Positions 25,101-40,100 of a DNA stretch of 64,000 bases are shown here, one piece after another. The translations under genes were made by a program, and so were the position numbers. A model generated the notes under the pieces. It was not told the origin of the DNA and searched no databases. It saw nothing but the letters and a program-made list of their open reading frames with translations. How positions within the stretch are numbered: the stretch's first letter is position 1; the number at the start of each line of letters is the position of its first letter. This DNA is from Apostichopus japonicus (taxonomy: Eukaryota > Echinodermata > Holothuroidea > Aspidochirotida > Stichopodidae): the NCBI RefSeq assembly GCF_037975245.1, contig NC_092578.1, positions 1,364,001 through 1,428,000 on the forward strand, in the 5' to 3' direction.

Positions 25101-28100
25101 TTGTGTTACAAATATCACCAGCCATGAGTGTACCAGTTTCGTCAGCGCACTTCCTCGCAATACGTAATGCATCTCGGTTCATATTCTCCAGGTCGGTTAA
25201 CCGGTTGACCAGTTTCAGCTTCTCCCGGTGTCCATAATACTGTAACAAGGAATACGCGTAGGCCAGTTGATTTATATCGATATGGCAACTTTTGCGTTTA
25301 TGTACTATACCAGTGTTATGTGGGACAAAATACCTTTGACCTCCATATAAAATGTAGAAAGTTTGCTGATAGCATGCAGATGGAGGTAAAACCTCCATGT
25401 TTTAACCAGTGGCTTCGCCAAGGGGGGGGGGGCCAAGGGGGCACGTGCCCCCCTGGAAAACCTAGTGCCCCCCGAGTGCCCCCCATCTGAGATTTGGGTT
25501 GGTAAAAAAAATTATATTTTGTTATATTCAACTCCCATCATCTGAGTTGGTTTAGACAAAGAAGCACAGTAATTCGTATTTTCTTCAAATGAGTTGCGAA
25601 AAAATGAAAAAGTTTATCCTTGAACATCGGGTATCGATCACAACAGGTGTCGATATTTACATTGAATGTGTCAGTGCTCACGCCATACCAGCGGATATAC
25701 ACGTCCGCTTCGCGAGCTACATGACTGTGAGAAGGGAGGGTACTGCAATATGTTGCCTTGGTCTGAGGTTGACAGGTTAGGAGCTGACGAAATGTGAGAA
25801 TGTGAGGGTCCGCAGGCACCATACTTGCCTATATTTGTGGACCCATATATTAACCCTGTTGTGTAGGGGGTGCAGAGGTCATTTGAGGTCAGATGCTTTA
25901 GGAACAAATGGCGAATGTTCACACCTGCATACTGAGCCATACTCGATGTGTGATCAAACTTTGGATTGCATGGTGAGATCCCTGATAGGAGCCAATAACG
26001 ATGCTGGAACCTGTTACATCTTAATAGATAATGGGAGAAAACGAGAAGGACAAGAAAGGAGTCGGGGGTCATGCACACATTAATTCAACAAATAGTTCTA
26101 CTGATAGGGTTAGGAATAATATCGACAGCATGTGGTTCATATCCTTTGCAAAATTCTGCGCGTTGTTAAAATCATTACCTCAAAAATAGCAATTTCTGGA
26201 GATATTTTCAGATCGAATTTAGCATCAAATGTGGCAGCATTTTGCACCTAGCCCATCCTCCGTATGCGAAAATTTTCCAAAGGGGAGGGGGCAGTGGCGG
26301 CGGAACCGGGGGGCTTGGGGGGCTCAGCCCCCAATGAAAAAGTTGAGGGGGCAAATGCATGATAAGCCCCCCAATATTTACCAAGGCTCCGAAACGTGCA
26401 TCTGCCCATTTTTCAATGCATACTTGTCGATCTGTCCGATGCACACATATACTATATAGGTGTAAAATTTTAGTAAATGCTGGGGGACCCTCGGCCCGTC
26501 CCCTGGCTATAGACCACATTGTCACCCCAACGGCGTCTTCACGCCCCGTGAAAAGTGGAAGCAGTGAGTGTGAGTACCGGTAAGCGCAACACAACTTCGT
26601 CTTAGGCCAATGACTTGCTTCATTTCAGCCAGTTCTCCAACATCCCACACTCAAAAAAGTCTTTGCGAGTACACTACGAGTAATAGCTACTCTCTTTAAA
26701 CACCATCGAATATACAAATTACAATGTTTTACAGACTTTTACGTGCGGTCTGAGAAATTGCAGGCTTGAGACCCATATTTTAGGGCTAGCTATTCGCAGC
26801 ATAAAACACTCGGGAAGTGCCGTTTCCGGCCATCTGGGGGTTTGAAAAACCCAAAATTTTCTTGTACGCTCCGCGCCAACCAATGGTGGCGCTCCGCTTA
26901 GGTAGTCTCTACACATTAGCCCCCCCCCAATAATTTTCCCGTTCCGCCGCGCCTGGAGGGGGTACCCCCTTCCCTTAGACCCCTCCCCCAGGACGGCGAT
27001 ACGTATCCACCTGAGTGCCCCCCATCAAATGCTGGTGCCCCCTGTGCCCCCCAGACTGAAAAGTCTGTTGACGCCACTGGTTTTAACTCCATGCTGATAG
27101 GAAGTACAAAATACATAGTGCATGATAAAATGAGTAGGCCTATACTCATCAGTGGCGGCGCCAGGAATTTTTAGTTGGGGAGGCTAAGGGGGGGCTGAGC
27201 CATTTTTTTGGGTGGCTTACAAGATTGAGTGATCGCCGTCCTGGGGGAGGGGTATAAGGGGAGGGGGTTCCCCCCTCCCCTTTTGAAATTTTCCCCAATC
27301 CTGGAAAGGCCTACATGCAAAATGGTGGTAATTTAGCGAGGCTTTTGTCACCTGAAAATTTCTCCAAAAATATGCATTTTTTTGTGAGTAACTTTAGTCA
27401 AATTAGAATGGAAGATACCAATTCACAGTTTTCGTATCACTAAAATATTACCTGCTGTGAAAGATCCAATTCCTTTGCTGGTTACATCTCTATGTTCCGA
27501 CGTCTCTATGTTCCGACGTCTCTATGTTCCGACGTCTCTATGTTCCGACGTCTCTATGTTCCGACGTCTCTATGTTCCGACGTCTCTATGTTCCGACGTC
27601 TCTATGTTCCGACGTCTCTATGTTCCGACAATTTTTTTTACCCAAAATTATTTTAGACCAATATATTTTTATGACCAAATTTTTTGACACCAACATGTTT
27701 TTGGACCAACTTTTTTCCGACCAAATTTTTTTTTGACCAAACTTATTTTGGTCCCAAAAAATTTGAGTGCAAACAATTAAATTTCGGGTCACAAGCAATT
27801 TTCGGTCACAAGCAGTATTTGGGTCATAACAAACTTTGGGCCCTTTTATTCCTGAAAAAAATTTGGTGCGTCCAAAAAATTGTGTCCCCCAAAAAGGTAG
27901 GTCAGAAAAATGTTGGTCCCAAAAAATGTATTCCCCCCCCCAAAAAAAAAACAATTGGGTCTCAAAAAATTTGGGGCCAAAAAAATTAAGTCCCCCCAAA
28001 AAGTTTGGTCTGAAAAATGGGGGACCAAAAAGATTGAATCTCCAAAAACAAATTGGGTCCGAAAAAATGTTGGTCAAAAAAAAGAGTCCAAACAATTTGT

Positions 28101-31100
28101 CGGAACATAGAGACGTCGGAACATAGAGACGTCGGAACATAGGGATGTCACCCCTTTGCTCAATTATTATATCGCGCTCTCTGACACAACTCCTGTTTTA
28201 GTCTGTATACACGCTGTTTGTGAAACGCACACGACATTGCCGTATGAGAACACCTGTCGGTGAATTGTTTTTATCAGTCACCAAAACAAGGCTTCCTGCA
28301 CCACAACTGAGTCAGTGACTATTATCATGTGAAAAATTCATCAAAATTTCCATTGACCATTGTAGCACTGCGTTATGGCTGACAAAATTTGGGTAGGCTA
28401 TATCGTTTCAATGAGGTTTTTTGGGGGGGCCTATTTCAGTTGGGGGGCTAATGGGGGGCAGACTACTTCAGTGGGGGGGGGGGCTAAAGCCCCCCAAGTC
28501 CCCCCTTGGCGCCGCCACTGATACTCATGCAGCTAGTCCATGTATACAACGTTGTTATAACAATGCTTGTGAAAAGGAAATTATATTTTCATCCGATGAC
28601 CTTATTCGTGACCTTTGACATGAACTTATATATCATTAACTCACTATAGAGAAGGATCAAGTCAGCGTGTCGCCTATCACGTCTCTGACCTTTACCATTC
28701 TTGATGATGTTAGACTGCAAAGTATAACAGCAGACGTCGCGCTTGTGTACAAAAACACACATACCGACATGTCTGCTCGATCAGCTGTTCATCTGCCTCA
28801 AGATGAATCAAAGTAACTATTCCCTTGGCAAATTTTCACTGCTCGTGAAAATGTACCGTCGGCATTTGTCAAGCTTTTAGCCTTTATTACCCCGTGTGGT
28901 AGACATAACTCAGCTTGTCTGTACCAATCACGCTACCGGGGGACTTCCCATAGGGTTGCAGCCGCAAACCGGCGCACGCAACTATATATAATACAAGTTA
29001 CCTCGCAAGTCTCCATTCATACACCTGGGTGAAGTGATGCAATGGAGATAAAGTGCCTTGCCCAAGGTCACAACGCAATGATCTGGCCCGGGACTCGAAC
29101 CTGTAATCCTTAGATCAGAGTCCACTGCCTTAACTACTTGACCACATTGCAACGCCTTCTCACTTTCAGACAATAATTAATTGATCATCATATAACTAAT
29201 TGAATCTTCATGAAGTGTGGTCTTTGTTATTTTTTAAGGCTTTCTACATCACCATTGTCTTACCGTAATTCCCCCTTTTATTTTATCTTTTCTTTTTTAA
29301 AGTCATTAGTGAATATTCTCTTTCGGATAATCTTGGGTTATCTGCAATTCAAGAAAACCTTCAAAACCCGAACTTCACTGATATCGGAGAAAGTTTTCAG
29401 TCAGATAGAGAGAACAGCATTAAAACGGCAAGATTATGAAATAATATTTGAAATTAATGAAAGGATGACTTTATAGGCCGAAATTTAGTCTTGATATACC
29501 ATGTTCGAGAAAACAAAAACGAAGAAATGCTTCTACAAGTATTCCGGTTTCCAAGATATTAAAGATAATAATATCTATGGAATGATTACGTCAACTCCTC
29601 TGTATAGGCGTTAATGTTTATGCTAATAATCCTTTGTTTTGACAAATTCTAACGAACTCAACCAAGACATGTTCTTTTAATTTCACATACACAACAGAGC
29701 ATGCATTCAATGATGATATTCAACACTGTTTGTCTTTGAAATTTGTTACATATTGTAAACATGTCAATTTTTATATCTTCCCAATGAATTTTGTATTGCA
29801 TCTGATGAATTAATAATGGTCGGTGTATAGTCCGGTCACTAATTACTGTTTAAAGGTTAATTTCTTAAATATTCAAAAAAAGCTATATAGAGATAAAACC
29901 TAGACTGATAACAGCGGTTCCCAATGGTCTGTTTCAATATCAACATTAATGTTTGTGTCTGCAGTCATTCTTTTAAATTAAGAAACCATGACTTTGTAAA
30001 TTTGAGAGTTATGCATTGAACACCTTTAGACTAAAATTTGCGAAATTCAAATTTAGTCCGTATATAGCAACACATTTTTAGACATAGAGTATTGTTAGGC
30101 TACATAATAACTTTTGGAATAAATTCATTATCATACGGTAAACGCTTGAACTACGTCACTTCCGGCCCGGACAAATTCCTCATGAAGTTGTCTGACCAAA
30201 TCGGGTCGGTCTAAGACCACCGTGGGTATGAAAGGTCCAGCCTGGATGTAGCATCTCCTCTCAAAGTTGAATATGTACCCCTCGGCTACCACTACCTTCT
30301 CCCCACAATGAAGCCTCTCCATTAACCCTGAAATGAAAGAAAACCAAAACTTTATGGCGAGGGCAGTCTAAATGGCTGGAAGTGCAACCGCGTGGACGTG
30401 TTGAAGACCGTAACCATGCAAGCGTGTCTCAAGATAGGAATCCCTAGCGTCTATAAAGATCTGTGCTGTTTAGCATTAACGTATCTTTAAACCAACGTAA
30501 CGCGATTGCGTGAAAGCGCATTCAAACATGCTAACGCGCCGCGGGTGAACCGTAAAAACTGATGGGCTGGGTGATTAACTATTTCTAAGTTCCATAAACT
30601 TTCAAACAAGTTGCGTTATAAAACAGTTATAGTTTGTTCTGAAAAGTTCTGTTGCATGTTTTGAAAGATCTATATATCGAATATCGAATAATTACGAACA
30701 AACTTGCAAAAATACAAATTTAAAGACAGCAATGCATTTGTGATTAACCACTGACACCGTGATACTGCGGTTGATTCCATATCATCGACGGGATTAAAAG
30801 TCTCAAGTTACACACTGTACTTTCATGTCACCGCAAAGCATATGCTTGTATGAGCAGTATGCAGCCATATCAGTAATTATAGAAGTACAGAGTGGTACTA
30901 TTAGCACTGGGAAATTGTCCCAAGTTTCTGTTTTTCTCAGATTTTGTTTCTTTATGGTAATTTCACGTCCCGTTTTCAGAGCACTCGTCGGTACTGTCAG
31001 TGCGAGCAGTATGTGAAACAAACATCCAATTAGCCGGGTTTGTCATCGCCACTTGACAATAGGCTTGAACTTCGGTGCATGGGAGTTGTGTGTGTATGAA

Positions 31101-34100
31101 GAAGGACCGGGTGGGGGGGGGGGGGGGGGTTCGCAAAAGTACGAAGCTAACCATAAAATGAAGTTTGATTAGTGATTTTTAACAGAAGACTGTATTTATC
31201 TGTTGAAACGATTTGAAGGGGTGGAATGAAAGTTTCCGCCCTTCCAAACCTGAAAAAACTGGTCGACGTCCCTGTCCACTGCATGGTAGGATCGAGGCCT
31301 ATATCACTATTTTATAACTTGAGGTGATATCCCCATTCCATATGCCCTAGCTCGCTGTTCACAGGACCTGCACGCCCACTCATCCGTTCGCCCACGCTAC
31401 CCCTCATTCCGAACCGACTTGCACCACCCTGTCCCTCTTTCAACCCCCCTGGTCATTTTTTCGTGGGGTTTTGCACTGTTCAAATTTACGGCAACATAAC
31501 TTCCTGCTACAGAAATCGAACCGAATCCCGAACTTGTTCGCAGCAATATTGAAAGATGAGGTCTTTTGATGAATAAACTGACTTCATGTACAAAAGACAT
31601 TAATACGATGGCCCATTAGGGCCATAGTGAAAAAAAAAATTGTCAAGTAAAAAAAAAAAAAAAATCAAGTGAAAAATTGATAAGTGAAAAAAAAAAATTG
31701 ACAAGTGAAAGAAAAAAACAATTCCAACCAAAGAATTAATCTGTCATGACAGATTATTTAATCTGTCGTAACAGATTATTTAATCTGTCGTAACAGATTA
31801 TTTAATCTGTCGTAACAGATTATATAATCTGTCGTAACAGACTATTTAATCTGTCGTAACAGACTATTTAATCTGTCGTAACAGATTATTTAATCTGTCG
31901 TAACAGATTATTTAATCTGTCGTAACAGATTATTTAATCTGTCGTAACAGATTATTTAATCTGTCGTAACAGATTATATAATCTGTCGTAACAGATTATA
32001 TAATCTGTCGTAACAGATTATATAATCTGTCGTAACAGATTATATAATCTGTCGTAACAGATTATATAATCTGTCGTAACAGATTATTTAATCTGTCGTA
32101 ACAGATTATTTAATATGTCGTAACAGATTATTTAATCTGTCGTAACAGATTATTTAATCTGTCGTAACAGATTATTTAATCTGTCGTAACAGATTATTTA
32201 ATTACACATAGATGCCTGCTCTTGTACGGAGACTTCGACGTGCCATATTACTTCTTCTATGAGCGAAATGTCAGTTAGTTCAGATTGAAAAAAGATTGAA
32301 AATGAAGCAAATTAATTTTTGGGTCGATTTATCCTGTATTCCTGTAACTATGAGGAAACGACTATGGTAGTGTGTTTATGTTGGCTACACACATCAAGCA
32401 AAGAGTGTGGAACGCCAAAACCGACCAAAATGCAGTACAAAATTATGTGAACCTTATATGTGAATAAAAAGTTCCCGCTTCATAATGACGTGGAACTGTA
32501 TAAATCCATTTGTGGCACTATTGGCACCGCCAAATTTTAAGAACGCATTTTGGGGGTAAATTTTGGTGGAAAACAAAATTTATTACGGCGATGTGCATTT
32601 ATGGAATAATGCCCGTTTGCTCCTAGTTCACTTTTGGTGCTACATGTTCAAACTTCAGCTGCGTGCTAATGTATCGAAAGCTAGGACAGGACATTAAGAG
32701 TTTATCAGAATGGTAACAATGTATGCCACTATGATATTATAACACATTGTCACAATTCCTGATTCTCAAAGCAACAATTATTTGCCAAATTTTCTTTTAT
32801 TACGTCAAAAGAAATATTTACCATCTTTAAATTCTAAACTAATAAACGATGTGTTTTCCTATTTTCGAGGGTATGAAAGCATAATAATTAAAAATATAGG
32901 GAGGGTTCTCTATATAGGGAACTTTGGATGATAAGTTACAGATCTATTGGTTAGGTAAACGTAGCAGCCGGGGGGGGGGGGGATATCCGTGGGAGGCAAA
33001 TCCCTATATCCAATTTGAACTTGAATTATCCCACTGTTAGAACGCTTAGTAACCGTTTTTTTAGTTCGGAACTTTGATGTTTGGGACTTCTGTATGGCAT
33101 GACGCGAGCTAAAAGGTGGATTTTCAAGCGACAGGGTGGGAATTTTGTCTCTTTCAGGTTTTCCGTCCCACCTAACCTATTTAATGTTTATTAACGAAAG
33201 TTTGCATGACCTGAGTTGGTCCAAACTAGCAGTGGAATCTGCAATGCTTGGCTCTTGATCCCTGACTTGCCGAACCTATATGGTGAAATCATGAATATCT
33301 CTGAAATAAAGTTATTTTTAGGCTAGTTTGATCAGAACAATTATCCTGCATGTCCTCTTTACATCTACTTTCAGTGGCGTAGGAAGGTACTTTTGAGTGG
33401 GGGGGGGCTGAAGACTGATGGCCGGCCTGGGGGAGGGGTCTAAGGGGAGGGGGTGTCCCCCTCCCCTTTGGAATTTTTTGCATTTCCAGGTAGCCTCAGA
33501 TGCAATTTGGTGCAATATAGCACACTTCAACACCCAATCCATTTTGTAAACTTAATTTTGTATTTTCACCAGGCCTTAGATGCAATTTGGTGCTCCAAAT
33601 GAGATTTTTTCTCATTTGGAAATGAAAAAGGGGTTTTCTGACTTGCGAAGCGGGGGGGGGGGGGGGGGCGGAATGATACTTCCGCCCCTCCACATTTTTC
33701 ACTGGGGGGCTGGCGCCCCCCAGCCCCCCCGGTTCCTACGCCCTTGTCTACTTTACATTACAAGTTTGTGTAACTGTGCACGATCACATGATAGCTTAGT
33801 CATTGAAAACATGCTTGATAACAGAGGCGCTCGCAGAAATATAGCCAGGTCCGAAAAAAGGTGGGGGGGGGGGGATCCTGTAGCGTGGACAGCGCCACCA
33901 TTGATTCACAAACATGTCCTTAGATTTTCAAAGTCCAGAAAATTTGGAAAAAAGCAAAACTGACGGAAGGAAAATGATTACTAGAATGAACTTCTGAATT
34001 TTGATACCCCGTATAAACTCATCTATATCCCCTTCATCGTACACAAACGGATGACCTCATGGGCATTAATTTTATTTAAAGCAGCTTTAACATGGCACAT

Positions 34101-37100
34101 CAAAGTCCCCGTACAATGTCCATCTCTGTTAGGACAGATGAAATAGTCTCTCATGACAGGTTATTATCTATGCGGTCGTCATTGTAACGAATCATTTACC
34201 AGTAGGAAGGAAATTTCGGACTTCAAGGAAACTTGAAGGAAATTTCGGAGGAGTTCTACATAATAAGAACATTGCATGTAAGCACATTTCATTTGTAGCC
34301 AGTGTTTTTTAATTACACATTTTGCTATACCGTACTGCAGTTGTAGATACATATTACCGTAGGTAAGCCCAACCATACTAACAATTAACAGAGATATCGA
34401 GAAGAGGTGAGGGTTTTCACGTTCCTTTCCCCAGTTTCCTACCTAAAAAGTTGTTCGTATCATTTACTATCAGAGAGGGCGAATCAACTGTCATTTGGCA
34501 AAGAACCATTACATTGGCTCCTATTAATTGTCAATATTCCATTCACCAAATCACAAGGTAAATTCTTGGTAGGTTGTGCATGCTTGATATAGGTTTCTAG
34601 TAACATACAATTGTCGTTCAATTTTAGAAGTATGAAACTAAATTAACATTTTTGGTTTACAGTGTTCAATAGTGATGATGGTGGTTGGGCCTGGGGAGGT
34701 GACAGGAGATAAAGCATGGAATATGAACTGTGAACTTATACGGTACTGAAAAATGTGTAACAATGGGGCGTAGTTGTTGCCATGGCTTCCCTGTTCGGGT
34801 ATTAGTGGCACATATCACAAATTTCTTAAAATATTTGTGGGGAGAACATGTTATACGAATGCGTTCTAGGAGAATCTGCTCAACTCCGTATAGTACAGGG
34901 AACTAAATTTAGTACGTGACTTATTAATTGGGAGATGTAAAGGTGAGAAATGCAACCCCGTACCCGCGGGTACAGGATTACATGCTCTCCTCTGTGGTCC
35001 ACATACCACACCATCGAATCCACTGTACTGCTGGGGTATAACTAAGTCGTGTACACAGAAGAGTAGGCAAGTTTACATAGCAATAATTGTCTTAGATGGA
35101 TTTCATTTGTTTACAGATATTTTGTTCAAGGCGTAATGGAAGATCGAGAGGAAATTATCCGTCACTATTTTCGCCTTGGATACAGTTATGATGACATTTG
35201 TATTTCCCTTGCATCGCGTCATAACATATTGATTAGCAAGCGGCATCTGAAGAGACTTATTAACTTTCATATGGGTTTGTTTAGACGGAAGCATTATTCT
35301 GATATTAATGATGTTATAGACTTCATTGAGATATTGTTAACGACATCAGGACAGTTACACGGTTATAGGTGGATTCATCTTAAATGTATCTTGCATGGAC
35401 TGACTGTAAGCAGAGAAACTGTTCGCTTGATTCTTGGATTTCTAGATCCAGAGGGCGTTCAAGTTCGGCGGAGAAGAAGACTGAGACGACGCCAATACCG
35501 CGTTGCCGGGCCTAATTTCCTTTGGCACATTGACTCGTATGATAAACTGAAGCCATACGGCATATGCATAAATGGATGCATTGATGGATTCTCTAGGCAG
35601 ATGATATGGTTAAAGGCATACCACAATAACAGCGACCCACGGCTAATTGCCGGCTATTACATGGAATCGATTCGTGAGACCGAGGGATGTCCAGCCGTAC
35701 TCCGCACTGACTTTGGCACCGAAAATAGCATAATCAAACGTATACAGCAGTTTCTAAGGAGAAATGGTAATGATGCCCTAGCTGGCCCTAGTAGCTTTAT
35801 GCAGGGCACAAGCCATCACAATCAAAGAATCGAATGTTGGTGGAGTTTTCTTCGCAAACATTGCACTCAGTTCTGGATGAATGCTTTTAGTTACCTCAGA
35901 GAGGAGGGCATGTTCACTGGAACATACCTGGACAAAGCGTTGATTCAGTTTTGCTTTCTAAATCTTATCCAGGTAATGTATTTTGTATGTAGTCAAATAA
36001 ATCCATGCCATGTATTAGTAACAAATTGCTTGTTTTATGATATGTTTGCAAAATGATAAACCAGAATGCAGAAATGGATTAAGATGGGACAAATTTTGTA
36101 CTTCTGATTATGATGACCAAATGATAGACTTGTGCTTGAACCAATGTGATTCCTCAGCATACAATATGCTATTATAACCATGAGATCTCTCCAAGCTTCC
36201 TCATCTTGAGATATTGTGTCCACATTGTTTTCACAAATTGATGCCTGTTAAACGAAAATAACCTTTGACCTCCATCAAAACAATAAGCTTCTTGTACTCA
36301 ATGCAGTACAACTATATACAACATATCAGACCTTTCCAAGCTTCCAGCCTTGAAATATGGTGTTTACTAGCTGGGCGTCACCAACACACACATACACACA
36401 CCAAAAATGTTACGATTATCATCTAAAAAAAAAAGGAGAGGGGGGAGGGGGGGTCATAGCAGATAGAACAAGAGCATGAAAAGAAATACTTCAAAATTTT
36501 GTGCAGCATATGATTTCTAGGTGCAGAAGGGTGGATGTGCGAATTCAATAAGCATTTTTCACCATGGAGGTTACATATACTATGACATGATTAACTTTTA
36601 ACCAAAATTCGGAAAATTCCAACTAATATTTTTTTACAGACAGAATTACATGATCTGCAGCTTGAATGGAACAACCATCGCATATCACCATCCAGAAACA
36701 GAATTGGTCCTTTCGGTCGACCAGAAATTATGTACACTGCACCGGAACTATATCAAACTAGGAGTTACCTAATGGAAGTGCAACAGGACGAAATAGAAGT
36801 TTGTGAGGAAGAATGTGTCTTTAGGGATAACTTTCCATGCGACAGAGATGTATATGAACTATGTTGTATTCAAATGGTAGATAATAATATTAATGTTCCA
36901 GTTACAGCATTTGATGCCATGATGTTATATGAACGTCTTAGAAGATTGGTGCTGGCTGAACTGTAGGAGAAATCTGCCTCCCCCTGCACCTTTATGCATA
37001 TGGATATTGTATGCTTCCTGTGAGCCTATCTCACATGGCTCCTGATGGAACACATGGTTAAGAGAATTTTTTGGACGTATCAGCAGCCAATCTAATGCCA

Positions 37101-40100
37101 ATCGAAGCCTTCCTAAAAGGCATTAATAGATGAAGGCTGGGTGTCTTGGTGATTGGAAGAGCAAAACATAGGCTTAATTTGCTGACGGAGGCGTTGGCAC
37201 AGTGAAGTGCCCCCAATAAGATTTGTAAAATGGAGGAGTTTTATACTCTTTTATGTTCTGTTTGCTTTACTCTCACTGCAAAACTACCTGTTATTTACTG
37301 TTAATGTCACTTCTTTCCACCCACGTGCACCTGCCCCTTCTGTTTTCCCCTAGTTTTTCCCTTTCTTACCCATAAAGCGTGCATCCCAGGCCAAGCTCAC
37401 CCTGGATAAACGCCTGTTGTTAGTTAAGTTGGACTCAGACTAAGGATATACTTGTCTCAAACTGGGGGATCCCCTGATATTTACTTCAATTATCTGATAT
37501 TAACATGCATGTCTTCTTTAGCTAGTTTTCTCTATGCAGCAATTAGATTTATATTACATTAATCACTTGCCCTCTTTGCTCACCACCACTACACCGACCA
37601 AGTTCATATTAGCCCCCTTTTGCAATCCTTTTCCAAGGTTGTCATAAGCCTATGTTTAAGTGAAAATGATAATTATAGGGTACAATTTTTGTGTAGTTTC
37701 ATACATATGACATATCAAGTGGTGATATAGAGCACATAACCTGCAGACCTATTCGATCACAATAAATTTTTACAGCAAATACACATGATCAAACACAACA
37801 GTGGCTTAAAAAAAAAATAATAATTTGTGGTCAAATTTTAAAAGTAGAGTTAACACCCCTCTGAGAAAGAAGCAAGGCACACCTGAATGTTGTATGGAAA
37901 AAAATCAAGGACGTATTAGGAAGGACATGAGACAAGGTGAGTAATTAAAGGAATGGAATGCTAAGAGTGTGAATGGTTGTCAAATGTGTTGGCAATAGTA
38001 GTAAAATGGCATTAGCTGACAGTACTAACCGTACTTGTTCTGACGAAGTGATTTTTAAATACCAAGACAGAATAATGTAAAGAGGACACTATGACTGACA
38101 ACAGTGTCCTCCAACTACAGCAACAAATATTGATATGGACACAATATGTAAGGACACTATGACTGACAGTAGTGTCTCCATGTTCTGCAGAAGCAGGCTG
38201 CATCCAGTCTAAGCAAGTTCGACAACACGTTACAGTATAATTACAAAGATTTGAAGTATTATCAAATCTGCAGTGTAAAACTGATCATTTGACACAAGAA
38301 AATAGGATCAATAATTGAACTGATAGCCAGATATCTGAGTATCCATCTATATATTTTGATGCTCCTTCAATATACCATGATGTGATACCTTACAGGATGA
38401 ATCCATTACCAAGTCATTGTGTCCTTATAGATGCAATACATTAAGTAATTGAATGGCATGGGAAAGAGGAAAAGGGGGAGGGGGGGGGGGGTAGCCTTAA
38501 CCATACAGTCTAATACATATAAACATAATATCCAAAGACAAAGACCTTACATAAGATATGCATAATGTAGTCTGTGTTTGATAGAGTGCTCAATCTGCAT
38601 AACAAGCTACCTGTATGTCTGATTTATTCCCTTGGATGTTTAAGCATTAATGTACAGTAAGAACACATGACCACAACTATGCTAAAGCAAAGTCAAGACA
38701 TGGTCATCGATACTCAGTTTTGCTTTCTGAAACTTCAGTATGTATATACCTGACCACTTTGATGAATATAGCAAGGTCACTTTTGAAACTAATATACCTA
38801 ATGATATTTAGCTTAAGATATTAAGGGGACAACTATCATGATCAATCTGAGTCATGGGAAAATGGATACTTTCCATACTCATAATAGGTACAGTATATGG
38901 GGTAAACAGAATATTGCATATATGTGTTACAATGTATTGCCATGTACTATTAATATGTAGCTTGGACTTAGGCTCGGACCAGCTGGACTCGGATCTACTA
39001 ATCTCAACTACAGCACTGGACTGTCACTCTAAGTATTTAATGTATTTTTCTCTCTCTAAGTCATGAATTCTTATTAAGTACCCCACATCTAAGTAAATGA
39101 CCCAAGTCATATAGCAGCACTGTACTCTTTATGGTTACTCTGAATATTGGCAATAATGGCAATAACTAATTTTGTTTTGCCCTTTGCCTTAATTATTCCA
39201 TGAATCATTAATAAATTTCACTTTTTTTTGGCTCTCTTAAAGCAGCATTTTGCGTCCTTTTCTATTATTTTTCTCAACCTCACTGACTTGGGTTAATTAC
39301 TTGTATTGAATTTTCAATTCACTGCATAGGTTTTTCTGAAATTTTTCGTTTATCATAACAATCTTTACTGCAGGAATATGACAAAGTTTACAACAAAACT
39401 GTGGAATGACCAGCTCTCCTGCTCTGTTTATTCATGAACAATAATAACTCAAAATAAAAACCAAGAAATAAGTTTAAGATAAAACAATTAAAGTACTTTC
39501 CAAATTATTGAAAATGTTTATGATAAACAACTACACATCTTCAAAACGTGCCCAGAGTAATTACCTGAGGATGCACCAATGCAAGACTCTAATGAGCAGT
39601 GAGGTTGGAGTAGCTGTACATCACACCTCATAGTTCCTGCTCTATTCCGCATAGGACTCATTTTAACTACTGATCTCTCTTTATATTCACGCTGACACTG
39701 TCCTGTTTCTTTCTAAATGATTTATACCACTTTTTGCATTACATACAGGATCTCTGTTTTTGTTGAATATATGGATTAAATATTCTTCAAAATTAAAAAA
39801 CAAAGGCTGCATAAAACTTTACATATAACTCAAAAGTAATGTACAGTAAGCCAACAATTTACTATTTGTAGAAACCATGCCAGTTATGCAAAAAAGTATG
39901 ATAGAAATTTTGTACAAAATTCCTTAGACATACTGCACAAAAATGTATTTTTAATCCGACTTGCTTAATGTACTGACAGTTTCTAGGATCAAAAAGATGA
40001 CAAAAATTGATAAATCTATCCAATTGATGTATAACACTTCCTTGAATATGTTGTAATGGCTCTCTTTTATACTTTGCCAAATTGTCTAAAACTATGAACA

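Noticed and set aside
25671-26078. 135-codon minus ORF as a hAT transposase
   Set aside because: No transposase motifs are visible, and it lies in the interior of a short non-autonomous element.
27586-28140. 184-codon minus ORF and several overlapping ORFs
   Set aside because: They are translations of the 16-bp repeat and GGTCC/A-run sequence of the foldback element.
31737-32202. CRISPR-like look of the regular 22-bp repeats
   Set aside because: There are no unique spacers (only 2 bases between units), the units are palindromic, and the array is mirrored at the other transposon end in a eukaryotic intron.
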